NCBI GenBank assembly: GCA_964434235.1
Contig: CAYSUN010000002.1
Span: forward strand, 23,212 to 87,211
From: JABMRF01 sp964434235
GTDB lineage: Bacteria; Patescibacteriota; Patescibacteriia; UBA11705; JABHMO01
Direction of reading: 5' to 3'
DNA: 64,000 nt
The stretch's first letter is position 1. The number at the start of each line of letters is the position of its first letter. The notes beneath the pieces are model-generated. The model saw nothing but the letters and a program-made list of their open reading frames with translations, ran no database searches and had not been told where the DNA came from. The translations under genes were made by a program, and so were the position numbers. Shown piece by piece: positions 7,753-15,817 of the stretch.

Positions 7753-8637
7753 ATGAAAAAAGAATATAAATTTTTAATTTCTACAGTAATTCTCCTTGCG
7801 ATTTTGCAGGGAGGATTGCTTTTTTTTCATTACAGTCATTTGCAAATCAATGATCAAATTTTAATGGAGCACTCAATTCATCGCAGTTTGCATCTTAGCT
7901 CTAATTTTTTTGATGAAGCTTATGAGTTTGTTGGACAAGGATTTCAGTTTGAATCAGGCAAAGTGCGAGCTGTGATTTCGCCACATCATCTTTTTGTCAA
8001 GGATCGGATTGCTTCATTATTTAAATCTTTGGAAAAATATGATTATGATCAAGTGATAATGGTTGGGCCTGATCATTTAAATGATTCTGGCTATGATATA
8101 GTAACTTCCAGTTCAGCTTGGGCTACTCCTTATGGTGAATTAAGTGCAGATTCTGTTTTTACTGAAAAGCTTTTGCAAACTGATTTTGTTGACTTAAACG
8201 AAAGAGCTATGTCTGAAGAGTTTGCAATTAGTGGTTTGGTTTCTTTCGTAAAAAAAACTTGGCCTGAAGCATCTTTTGTGCCGATTATTTTATCAGATAA
8301 AGTTAATCAAGAAAAACTTGATCAATTATTGACCTTTATTCAAAATAATAAGTCTGATAATTGTTTGTTAATTGCTAGTGTTGATTTTTCACATTATGCG
8401 TCGCCTTCAGAAGCAGAAAAACAAGATCAAATCAGTAATTCAGTTATTGCGGAGATGCAAACTGACCAAGCTTTGACTATCCCAGTTGATTCGCCACAGT
8501 CAATTTATGTAACATTAAATTATGCTTTAAATAATGGCGCGAACAAGAACAAATTATTATCACATACAAATACTGGTGTTATCCAGCCGTGGAGCTCAGA
8601 AACTGCTGTTACACATAATATTTGGATTTTTTGGTAG
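7753..8637 (+). CDS. MEMO-family protein (AmmeMemoRadiSam system protein B type)
   Basis: A 294-residue protein with an N-terminal hydrophobic helix (about residues 6-26), so anchored or exported. The MEMO fold follows: AVISPHHLF near the start, VMVGPDH-type and WATPYGEL segments, then ASVDFSHYAS, which carry the His/Asp residues corresponding to the metal site of the dioxygenase-like fold. In other genomes MEMO proteins sit beside AMMECR1 and a radical-SAM protein; neither is seen here. Start is the ATG at 7753; the one at 7748 is out of frame and hits TGA at once. A TGATAAGAT box lies 3 nt upstream. Confidence 0.75.
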   Translation: MKKEYKFLISTVILLAILQGGLLFFHYSHLQINDQILMEHSIHRSLHLSSNFFDEAYEFVGQGFQFESGKVRAVISPHHLFVKDRIASLFKSLEKYDYDQVIMVGPDHLNDSGYDIVTSSSAWATPYGELSADSVFTEKLLQTDFVDLNERAMSEEFAISGLVSFVKKTWPEASFVPIILSDKVNQEKLDQLLTFIQNNKSDNCLLIASVDFSHYASPSEAEKQDQISNSVIAEMQTDQALTIPVDSPQSIYVTLNYALNNGANKNKLLSHTNTGVIQPWSSETAVTHNIWIFW

Positions 8638-8639
8638 GC

Positions 8640-8667
8640 TTGATTTAACTGAAAAAGTTGGTATAAT
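8640..8667 (+). promoter_or_regulatory. Promoter of ndk
   Basis: TTGATT (8640-8645), 16-nt spacer, TATAAT (8662-8667) preceded by TGG, an extended -10. The leader of about 95 nt is low-complexity (TTGATTGGG, TTAATAAACTT words) and has no SD. Confidence 0.6.
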
Positions 8668-8769
8668 AGAGCCAAATTATTAAAATAGTTAATAAAGTTG
8701 ATTGGGTTGATTGAGTTGATTGTATTAGTTAACTTAATAAACTTATTAAACTTAATAAACTTTTATTTT

Positions 8770-9366
8770 ATGAAAAAAGAAAGAACCCTTGTTCTTATTA
8801 AACCAGACGGAATTCAACGTAGTTTAATGGGGGACATTATTCAAAGATTTGAAAGAGTTGGGCTTAAATTGGTAGCGACTAAAATGCTTGTACCATCTAC
8901 TGATCAAGTTGAAAAACATTATACTTTAGATCCAGAGTGGAGAAGAATTACTGGAGAAAAAACAATTAAAGGTTACAAAGACAAAGGCTTACAGCCACCA
9001 AGTGAAGATCCACTTGCAATTACTGCTATCATTTTAGAAAATCTAAAAAAATACATGTCTAGCGGACCAGTTTTAGCCATGGTTTGGCAAGGTGTTCACG
9101 CAGTTAAGATTGTTAGAAAATTAGTTGGAGGAACAGAACCTTTAACTTCTGATGTCGGAACAATTCGTGGAGATTATGTTTTGGATTCATACCAATTATC
9201 TGATTTAGATGGACGGGCAATTAGAAATCTTGTTCATGCTTCAGGTTCAGTGGAAGAATCAGCTATGGAAATTAAACATTGGTTTGCTGAAAATGAGATT
9301 ATTGAATATCGATTGATTCAAGAACAAATGCTTTATGATGTAAATTTAGACGGTATTTTAGAGTAA
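8770..9366 (+). CDS. ndk: Nucleoside diphosphate kinase
   Basis: A 198-residue protein (ATG at 8770; an upstream in-frame TTG would add an implausible Leu/Ile-rich stretch). It begins KKERTLVLIKPDG, the family N-terminus that balances NTP pools by phosphohistidine transfer. The active-site segment is NLVHASGS, where the common form is N-x-x-H-G-S-D-S, so the catalytic His is kept but Gly and Asp are replaced. It is about 50 residues longer than standard Ndk because of an insert around residues 45-100, before the GPVLAMVWQG segment. A terminator follows at 9398. Confidence 0.88.
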   Translation: MKKERTLVLIKPDGIQRSLMGDIIQRFERVGLKLVATKMLVPSTDQVEKHYTLDPEWRRITGEKTIKGYKDKGLQPPSEDPLAITAIILENLKKYMSSGPVLAMVWQGVHAVKIVRKLVGGTEPLTSDVGTIRGDYVLDSYQLSDLDGRAIRNLVHASGSVEESAMEIKHWFAENEIIEYRLIQEQMLYDVNLDGILE

Positions 9367-9397
9367 ATGAACTTATAAATTGTAATAATTGTTATAA

Positions 9398-9431
9398 AAA
9401 AAGCACTCGAAGTTTATTCGGGTGTTTTTTT
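9398..9431 (+). terminator. Intrinsic terminator of ndk
   Basis: AAGCACTCGAA pairs with TTCGGGTGTTT (two G-U wobbles) and is followed by a run of Ts. Confidence 0.8.
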
Positions 9432-9502
9432 AAGCCGGCCACGCCTGCCTGCCGTTCGGTCTGAGTTCATGGTCGAAGACCTGCAGACAGGTGTTAAGTA
9501 AA

Positions 9503-9670
9503 TGAGTAGTTTTGCTGCCTTTTTAATTTTGTTTCAAGTTTTACGCACCCTAAAGGGATGCGGTAAGAGTTGGCAGTGCTAAGTATTTTCGTTTTCTTGT
9601 TACTTGAATCTTCCTTTCCCTTGATTTCTTGTTTTAGTGATTAAGTGTTTAAATGATTTATTGATTTCTT
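9503..9670 (-). repeat. 168-bp inverted repeat, right arm
   Basis: Reverse-complement partner of 3649-3816, equal length, about 97 percent identical by eye. Together the arms enclose a 5.7-kb block of five genes. Confidence 0.9.
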
Positions 9671-9750
9671 GATTTGTTGATTTCTTGTTTTTTTGTTTTT
9701 ATGTTAATATATTACTATAAATTAAGATTAAACTATTAATTTTATAAAAT

Positions 9751-10524
9751 ATGGGATTTGAATCAGTTTCACAACTTAATCCAGAAAAAACTGCTTTAGA
9801 AACTCCAGAAGCAAGAGCTGGTAAAAGACCTCAAGTCTTAAAAGAAGATTCTAACGAAGATATTGGTTTTGAAGTTTATGCTAAAAAAAATAAAAAACCA
9901 AGACTAGCTGAACGGGCCGGGGTTGAAATAAAAGAAAAGGAAAGTAATATAATTTCGATTTTTAATCGTGCTATAAGAGAAAGAAATATTTGGAAAAGTT
10001 TTTTAAGCTTAAAGCAAGTTTTTCATACTAAAGGGGAAAAGTTGTATAATGATTTTAAGTATGATTTTTTAAATTTGATTGATTATTTTTTGGCTCAAGA
10101 AGATGCAGAAATAGTGAAAAAATATAAATTAGATTTAGAACTGTTAAAGGAATTTGTCACGCAAGATAAATATGATAGTTTACCAACAGAAACTGATTAT
10201 CTTGAACAATTATCTGAATTTGGTCAATCTGCTTATGTTCAAGAGTCAAGCGAGCGTTTTGAAACAGCTCAAAGTGAGGTGGTTATTAATGTATTTGAAG
10301 GTTCTATAAAAGAAGGACCAGCTCAAAATCCATATACTGCTTATTTGCAGGTTATCAAAGCCAAGGAGTTAGATTTACCTGAATTTACTGATATGAAAGC
10401 CAGGTTTTTAGCTTTTATTGAGGAAGAAATAGCCAAAGATTCAAAAGATCTTGTGACTGCAGCCAAAGTTCATTTGGTTGCTTTGCGTCAAGGTTTGGCA
10501 GATTGGGAAAAAAATTATGAGTAA
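9751..10524 (+). CDS. Unknown charged soluble protein
   Basis: A 257-residue protein, Lys/Glu-rich throughout, with no signal peptide or membrane helix. Residues 1-60 look disordered; the rest is predicted helical, with Trp/Phe-containing segments such as RNIWKSFLSLKQVF. I do not recognise a domain. It ends at a bidirectional terminator shared with the convergent pilin gene and has no SD. Its composition resembles many uncharacterised CPR cytosolic proteins, but no role can be inferred. Confidence 0.6.
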   Translation: MGFESVSQLNPEKTALETPEARAGKRPQVLKEDSNEDIGFEVYAKKNKKPRLAERAGVEIKEKESNIISIFNRAIRERNIWKSFLSLKQVFHTKGEKLYNDFKYDFLNLIDYFLAQEDAEIVKKYKLDLELLKEFVTQDKYDSLPTETDYLEQLSEFGQSAYVQESSERFETAQSEVVINVFEGSIKEGPAQNPYTAYLQVIKAKELDLPEFTDMKARFLAFIEEEIAKDSKDLVTAAKVHLVALRQGLADWEKNYE

Positions 10525-10554
10525 ATTATTTCTTTTATAAAAACATAAATAAAA

Positions 10555-10586
10555 TAAAAAATTCTGCCAAATGGTAGAATTTTTTA
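10555..10586. terminator. Bidirectional intrinsic terminator
   Basis: AAAATTCTGCC / GGTAGAATTTT stem with AAAT loop, A-run on the left and T-run on the right, between convergent genes ending at 10524 (+) and 10596 (-). Confidence 0.85.
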
Positions 10587-10595
10587 AGTAAATTT

Positions 10596-11075
10596 TTATT
10601 GAGCTATGGCAATAGCAGTTGCGTTTTCAGGATTGCAAGCCCCTATTGTAATTGTTCCTGTTGAAGATTTCATCAAATAATAGGCAGTTTTTTCAGTTGA
10701 ACCAACTTTTGGATCTGTTGGTATGATTTTTAAATAGCCGTCGGTTATTAGTTCTGTCAAGTCTACGCAATCTGCTTCAGTTGTTTGAGCTGTACAGCCG
10801 GTGTCACAACCAGTAGTCCCATTTGTTCCGATAATGTAATATTTACCAGCCGTGATGCCAGTCGCTACTGAAGCAAGGTAGCTTCCGCCGTTGTCTATTT
10901 GGTCAAGTTTTATTGTATCAAGAATGTCTGTTACATCACTATAGCGTTGAGCATCCCTAGCTTTTTGGAATTTTGTTATTGGGTCTAGGGCTACGAAAAT
11001 TACGATTGCGACAATCGCTATAATCGTAATGACAATAAGTAATTCGATTAAAGTAAAACCATTTTTGTTTTTCAT
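10596..11075 (-). CDS. Type IV pilin-like protein
   Basis: A 159-residue prepilin. It has a short basic leader MKNKNG followed by FTLIELLIVI, the class III prepilin cleavage site (after Gly6) with Glu5 of the mature protein. A 20-residue hydrophobic helix follows, then a globular domain with four Cys residues (two in CDTGC, one each in ADCVDL and GACNP), probably two disulfides. It lies 30 nt downstream of pilT on the same strand. Such pili serve in adhesion, DNA uptake or host contact, consistent with the comEC genes nearby. It could instead be a minor or pseudopilin. Confidence 0.88.
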   Translation of the reverse strand: MKNKNGFTLIELLIVITIIAIVAIVIFVALDPITKFQKARDAQRYSDVTDILDTIKLDQIDNGGSYLASVATGITAGKYYIIGTNGTTGCDTGCTAQTTEADCVDLTELITDGYLKIIPTDPKVGSTEKTAYYLMKSSTGTITIGACNPENATAIAIAQ

Positions 11076-11105
11076 AATTGTTATTTTAAATTTATAAAGT
11101 AATTT

Positions 11106-12140
11106 TTAAACCGTTCGGTTTCGTCCACTTCGTTTACTTGCCATAGTTGAATCAATCAATCCCTTCTCAAAAAGATTTTTTACTGCTTGATCCATGGTAA
11201 TCATACCAGTTTCTCTGCCTGTTTGAATGGCACTGTAAATTTGGCTTGATTTATTTGAACGAATTAAATTGGCAATAGCCGGGTTATTTAGTAGAATTTC
11301 TCTGGCTGGAATCAACGTTCCACTTGAAGAAGCAATTAGTTGTTGAGCTACAACTCCGCGAAGAACAGAACTTAATTGAACTAAAATTTGTTTTTGTTTA
11401 TCACCTGAAAATACATCAACGATTCGTTCAATTGTTTCGGCGGCTGTTGCGGTGTGTAGAGTAGAGAATACTAAATGTCCAGTTTCCGCAGCCGTTAAAA
11501 CTGTAGAAATTGTTTCAGGATCTCTCATTTCACCAACCATAATGATATCAGGATCTTGGCGTAAAACGTGTTTTAAAGCTTCGGCAAACGATTTAGTGTC
11601 TCGGCCAATTTCTCTCTGTTCTATTAAACTTTTTTTATTTTTAAATGAAAACTCAATTGGATCTTCAATAGTAATAATATGAGCTTTTCTCGTTCTGTTT
11701 ATTTCTTCAATCATGCTAGCAATTGTTGTAGATTTACCAGAGCCAGCTGGACCAATAACGAGCACAAGCCCATTAAGTAATTGAGTTAAGTTTAGTAATG
11801 GTTGTTCAAAGCTAAGATCTTCAGGTGAAGGTATTTCTTCTGGAATAATTCTAGCAGCCAAGCCAATTTTACCTTGTTGTCGATGTAAATTGATACGAAA
11901 ACGAAATCCACTTTGTTCATAGCTAAAATCAAGTTCAAGGTTTTTGTTAAATTTTTTTAATTGTTCAGGATTTAGAATTTTAGTAATTTCATTCTCAAGT
12001 TCTGTGTTTGGTAAAGGATTTTTTTCAATGTAATTTAATTGTCCTTTTACTCTTAGAATCGGTTTTTCTTCTCCCACCAAATGTAAGTCAGAAGCATTGT
12101 TTTTTATTGCTTCCTCAAAATACTTTTCTATTTTTTGCAT
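11106..12140 (-). CDS. pilT: Type IV pilus retraction ATPase PilT
   Basis: A 344-residue hexameric ATPase of the secretion-ATPase family. It shows Walker A GPAGSGKST, an Asp box around TIEDPIEF, Walker B-like IIMVGEMRDPET and the His box HLVFSTLHT. The length and the GEMRD form match PilT rather than PilB. PilT powers pilus disassembly, hence twitching and DNA uptake. It is the first gene of a two-gene unit with the pilin gene. The C-terminal tail is short and basic and lacks the usual AIRNK-type motif at its end. Confidence 0.9.
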   Translation of the reverse strand: MQKIEKYFEEAIKNNASDLHLVGEEKPILRVKGQLNYIEKNPLPNTELENEITKILNPEQLKKFNKNLELDFSYEQSGFRFRINLHRQQGKIGLAARIIPEEIPSPEDLSFEQPLLNLTQLLNGLVLVIGPAGSGKSTTIASMIEEINRTRKAHIITIEDPIEFSFKNKKSLIEQREIGRDTKSFAEALKHVLRQDPDIIMVGEMRDPETISTVLTAAETGHLVFSTLHTATAAETIERIVDVFSGDKQKQILVQLSSVLRGVVAQQLIASSSGTLIPAREILLNNPAIANLIRSNKSSQIYSAIQTGRETGMITMDQAVKNLFEKGLIDSTMASKRSGRNRTV

Positions 12141-12157
12141 ATTTTTATTTTTTGAAA

Positions 12158-12163
12158 ATTATA
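12158..12163 (-). promoter_or_regulatory. -10 box of the pilT unit
   Basis: Minus-strand TATAAT about 18 nt before the pilT ATG. The surroundings are very AT-rich and no clear -35 is seen. Confidence 0.35.
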
Positions 12164-12239
12164 TATTCAATGTAGCATATTTTTATGTTTTTTGGAAAAA
12201 ATTAAAAGCGATTATTTTTAAAGTTATAAACTTGAGAAT

Positions 12240-12275
12240 AATAAAAGCGGAAACTTGAATGCAGGTTTCCGCTAC
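12240..12275 (-). terminator. Intrinsic terminator of the efflux operon
   Basis: Stem AGCGGAAAC (12246-12254) with GTTTCCGCT (12265-12273), followed on the minus strand by TTTTATTATT. It closes the five-gene minus-strand operon. Confidence 0.8.
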
Positions 12276-12383
12276 TTTATTTTAGTCGTTTTTTATTTAT
12301 GGTTTTTTGTATTTTTATATTCTCGTGTCCTTGTTTCTTGTTTTTTCTTGTTACTTGTCTTCTCGTTACTTGTTTTTTTTTAT

Positions 12384-13628
12384 TTATTCATGTCTTAGAG
12401 ATTCAATAGGATCTTTTTTTGCCGCCTGTTTAGCTGGATAAAGTCCAAAAATTATTCCTACCACAACAGACATAAGTACGGCGATAACCATACCATTCCA
12501 GGATATTGAGAAGTTCCAGTCTAGTCCTTGAGTACCCGCTCCGAAGGCAACTAACCAAGAAAAACCTATCCCAAAAACAATTCCCAAGATGCCACCAATC
12601 AAGGTTATAATCACAGCTTCCCAAAGGAATTGCCACATAATAGTTTTATTTTTGGCGCCAAGTGATTTGCGAAGGCCAATCTCAAAAGTTCTTTCAGTTA
12701 CGGAAACGTACATAATATTCATTATGCCAACGCCACCAACAATTAGAGAAATCGAACCTAGAGCTATAAGTAAAATTTGAATTCCGTAAATAATTATATC
12801 CATCATTTCTAGCATTTGTTCCATTGTTGTGACAGCAAAATCGTCTTTATCGGGATCAGTAATTTTATGCTGTTCACGCATAATCATAGCTACATCTTCG
12901 GCTGTTTGATCTCCGAAATCAGCGTTAACCATCTGAAAAATCATGTAGCTAACATAGTCAATTCCAAGCATTCTTTTTTGTAAAGTTCTAACTGGCATAA
13001 AAATCATACTATCCATGTCAAGACCAAAGGAAGCTCCTTTCTCCTCCAAAACACCAATAACTCTGAATTTTTCGTTACCAATTTTAATTGATTCATTGAT
13101 AGATACTTGATCACCAAAAAGATCTTCATTTGTTTTGTATCCGAGAACAGCAACTTTTGCCAAGCCAACGTTTTCTTGTTCAGAAAAAAATCTACCTAAT
13201 TCTATTTTAGACGTATCAATATTTATAAAGTCGGCATTGGTTCCGAATAATTGAACTTTTTTGAATTCATTTTCATAATTAACTAATTTTTGGCCCATTA
13301 ATCCAGTATAATACATGCTAATATTTGGTAGTTGCATTATGGCTTCAGCATCTTTTTCTTTCATTGTTGAAATAATAGATCCACCAACCATGCTGATTGC
13401 ATTTTCCACTGAAGCTTGTTTAGTATTTGGAGTTTTAACTTCTACTTGTAAAAAATTTGATCCAAAAGCTTCAACTTCTCCAACAATTAAACCTTTGATC
13501 GCCTGCCCAGTTGATAAAACTGCAATTACCGCAGTAATACCAATCACAATTCCAAGAATAGTCAGAAGAGATCGACCTCTGTTGGAGTTTAGACTTGTTA
13601 AAGCTAGTTTTATGGGTAATAATTTCAT
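12384..13628 (-). CDS. MacB-like ABC transporter permease (FtsX family), second copy
   Basis: A 414-residue membrane protein. N-terminal helix ending in GIVIGITAVIAVLSTG, a large extracytoplasmic MacB periplasmic-core domain (about residues 45-270), then three helices with the FtsX-type signature (GGVGIMNIMYVSVTERTFEIGLRKSLGA) and a C-terminal LYPAKQAAKKDPIESLRHE. MacB-type permeases use mechanotransmission to move substrates already outside the membrane. It is paralogous to the next permease (13687-14919), suggesting a heterodimer sharing one ATPase. Last gene of the MarR-led operon; 58 nt after its neighbour. Confidence 0.88.
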   Translation of the reverse strand: MKLLPIKLALTSLNSNRGRSLLTILGIVIGITAVIAVLSTGQAIKGLIVGEVEAFGSNFLQVEVKTPNTKQASVENAISMVGGSIISTMKEKDAEAIMQLPNISMYYTGLMGQKLVNYENEFKKVQLFGTNADFINIDTSKIELGRFFSEQENVGLAKVAVLGYKTNEDLFGDQVSINESIKIGNEKFRVIGVLEEKGASFGLDMDSMIFMPVRTLQKRMLGIDYVSYMIFQMVNADFGDQTAEDVAMIMREQHKITDPDKDDFAVTTMEQMLEMMDIIIYGIQILLIALGSISLIVGGVGIMNIMYVSVTERTFEIGLRKSLGAKNKTIMWQFLWEAVIITLIGGILGIVFGIGFSWLVAFGAGTQGLDWNFSISWNGMVIAVLMSVVVGIIFGLYPAKQAAKKDPIESLRHE

Positions 13629-13686
13629 TTGTTTATTTTAATATCATGTAATAAATCATGTTGCAAATCATGTGGATCATGTATTC

Positions 13687-14919
13687 TTATTCGTAACGCA
13701 GTGCTTCAATTGAATTAAGTTTAGACGCTTTTCTGGCTGGATAAAGGCCAAATAAAAGTCCAACTAAAAAAGAAAATATACAAGATAAAATAATGGAAAA
13801 AGGAGTAATAACAAAGTCCCAATCATAGTCAAGTTTATTAACAATTATAGCAATTAAATAAGAAATAATAATACCAATAATTATCCCAATAATTGCTCCA
13901 AAAAAGGTAAGTGCTATTGTTTCAACTAAAAATTGGTAGACAATGTGATTTTTTTTAGCTCCAACCGCTTTGCGTAAACCAATTTCTTTAATTCTTTCAG
14001 TTACAGAGGCTAACATGATGTTCATTATGCCAATTCCACCAACCACCAAAGAGATTGCTATTACAGCAATCAAAAAGAATTGTAGGGCTTCAGTAATCGT
14101 TTGTAGCGCTTCTAGTGCACTTTGGATTGATTCTACTGTAAAATCATTACCTTCGTTTTCGCTAAGGTTGTGCCTGTCTCTTAATAAAAATTTTATATCA
14201 TCAATAGTTCTGTCAATATTTTCTTCTGAATCAGCTTTGGCCCGCATAAAGCCAATGTAGTTTAAACCAAGTAATTTTTTTTGAGCAGTTGTGACCGGCA
14301 GTAATACTGTGTTGTCCATGTTTACAAACCCTGTACTCCCTTGTTCAGCCATTGTGCCAACTATTAAATATTTACCAGTTTTTATTTTAATTTTTTCACC
14401 AATAGGATCTTTGCCTTCAAATAAATCTTCACTAATTTTAGAACCAATGACAACGACATTATTGTTTCCCTTTTTATCATCTTCAGTAAAAAAACTACCT
14501 GACTCTATTTTTGTATCTGAAATATTAGGAAAGTCTGGGGAAACTCCATATATTGAAGCTGTTGTTTTTTGGTTTTCCCAATAAACTACATCAGTAGCAC
14601 TAACGTAAGATGAAACAGCTTTAACGTGAGGAAGTTCTCGTACGGCTTCAGTATCGTCATCAGTTAAAGTTGTAATAACAATTCCCATTACAGCTGCTGG
14701 TGGCCCATCTCCATCAGTCGCTCCAGGTAAAATTCCTATTACAGTTGGTCCCAAGCTCGCAAATTGATTTGTAATTAAACTTTGCGCACCAGCTACGACT
14801 GAAGTAATAATTATGATTGAAGCAATACCAATGATGATTCCGAGCATCGTTAAAAAGGTTCGCATTTTTTGCGACTTTAATGTTCGGAAGCTCATTTTTA
14901 TTGTTGAAGTAATTAACAT
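13687..14919 (-). CDS. MacB-like ABC transporter permease (FtsX family), first copy
   Basis: A 410-residue paralogue of the permease at 12384-13628 with the same layout: N-terminal helix (GIIIGIASIIIITSVVAGA), extracytoplasmic core, three C-terminal helices with VVGGIGIMNIMLASVTER and KEIGLRKAVGAK, ending LYPARKASKLNSIEALRYE. The two are similar in length and motif but clearly diverged, so the pair likely forms an obligate heterodimer. It lies 98 nt downstream of the ATPase gene; that spacer is AT-rich with repeated ATCTTGTA words. The substrate (drug, peptide or lipid-linked molecule) is unknown. Confidence 0.88.
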   Translation of the reverse strand: MLITSTIKMSFRTLKSQKMRTFLTMLGIIIGIASIIIITSVVAGAQSLITNQFASLGPTVIGILPGATDGDGPPAAVMGIVITTLTDDDTEAVRELPHVKAVSSYVSATDVVYWENQKTTASIYGVSPDFPNISDTKIESGSFFTEDDKKGNNNVVVIGSKISEDLFEGKDPIGEKIKIKTGKYLIVGTMAEQGSTGFVNMDNTVLLPVTTAQKKLLGLNYIGFMRAKADSEENIDRTIDDIKFLLRDRHNLSENEGNDFTVESIQSALEALQTITEALQFFLIAVIAISLVVGGIGIMNIMLASVTERIKEIGLRKAVGAKKNHIVYQFLVETIALTFFGAIIGIIIGIIISYLIAIIVNKLDYDWDFVITPFSIILSCIFSFLVGLLFGLYPARKASKLNSIEALRYE

Positions 14920-15017
14920 CTATTTATTACGAGACGTACAAGATTCCATACTAGATATTACAAGATTGTTTAAGATGCTTTTTGTTCGTATGTTTTTTTA
15001 TACTATCTTGTATCCCT

Positions 15018-15755
15018 TTATTTTTTTAGTTCTTCGCCGTCTTTTATTTGTTTTTGGTGGACTTTAATGTCTTGAAAAACTTCACCATCTTTTATTTTAA
15101 TTATTCTTTTTGCGTGTTCGGCCGTTTCTAACTCATGAGTTACCATGATTATGGTTTTACCTTGATCATTTAAATCTTGTAAAAATTTCATAATTTGTCC
15201 ACCAGATTTTGAATCCAAATTTCCAGTTGGCTCGTCAGCCAAAATTAGAGAAGGTTCATTTACTAGTGCTCTAGCAATCGCAACTCTTTGCTTTTCGCCT
15301 CCGGAAAGTTGATTAGACATGTATTTTGCTCGATGTTCAAGTCCAACTGCTTTAATAGCATTGTTAACTAATTTATTATGTTCAGAAGTTGGTCGGTTAC
15401 TATACATTAAAGGTAGTTTAACATTATCAAAAACGGTTGTCCTTGGTAATAAATTAAAAGATTGAAAAACAAAACCAATTTCACTATTTCGGAAAGAAGC
15501 TAATTCTTCTTCTGTCATTTCAGTTACATTTTTTCCCTTGAAATAATATTGACCACTGCTTGGTTTATCCAAAAATCCGATAATATGCATTAAAGTGGAT
15601 TTACCACTGCCTGATGGTCCCATGATAGCAACAAGTTCACCAGATTCAATCTTAAAAGTAGCTTTTTTTAAGGCCACAGTTTTTACTTCTTCAGTTTGAT
15701 AAACTCGACGTAACTCTTGAACGTCAATTAAGGTTGTAGTTTCTTGTTTGTTCAT
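15018..15755 (-). CDS. ABC transporter ATP-binding protein (MacB/LolD type)
   Basis: A 245-residue ATPase: Walker A GPSGSGKST, Q-loop FVFQSFNLLP, signature LSGGEKQRVAIARAL, Walker B LILADEPTGNLD and H-loop VTHE. The TGNLD form and the SFNLLP Q-loop are typical of ATPases serving FtsX-type permeases. It carries no fused permease, unlike MacB itself; the two permeases follow as separate genes. An extra charged tail of about 20 residues follows the last motif. It would energise the heterodimeric permease pair encoded downstream. Confidence 0.92.
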   Translation of the reverse strand: MNKQETTTLIDVQELRRVYQTEEVKTVALKKATFKIESGELVAIMGPSGSGKSTLMHIIGFLDKPSSGQYYFKGKNVTEMTEEELASFRNSEIGFVFQSFNLLPRTTVFDNVKLPLMYSNRPTSEHNKLVNNAIKAVGLEHRAKYMSNQLSGGEKQRVAIARALVNEPSLILADEPTGNLDSKSGGQIMKFLQDLNDQGKTIIMVTHELETAEHAKRIIKIKDGEVFQDIKVHQKQIKDGEELKK

Positions 15756-15817
15756 ATATCGTTTACTGTTTATCGTTTATTTACTTTTAACTTTTTCTGC
15801 TTTCGGTTTACTTGTTT

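Larger units (their letters stand above)
9367..9750. repeat. Intergenic repeat region: GC-rich palindrome plus right inverted-repeat arm
   Basis: No gene is visible. After the ndk terminator comes a GC-rich imperfect palindrome (9440-9492; GCCTGCCTGCC with GCAGACAGGTG), then the right arm (9503-9670) of the 168-bp inverted repeat, then TTGATTTCTTG low-complexity text. A TATAAA-like AT-rich stretch precedes the ATG at 9751. Confidence 0.85.

Noticed and set aside
8698..8769. Ndk start at an upstream TTG
   Set aside because: The added residues are translated low-complexity leader (Leu/Ile/Asn repeats); the family N-terminus starts at the ATG at 8770.
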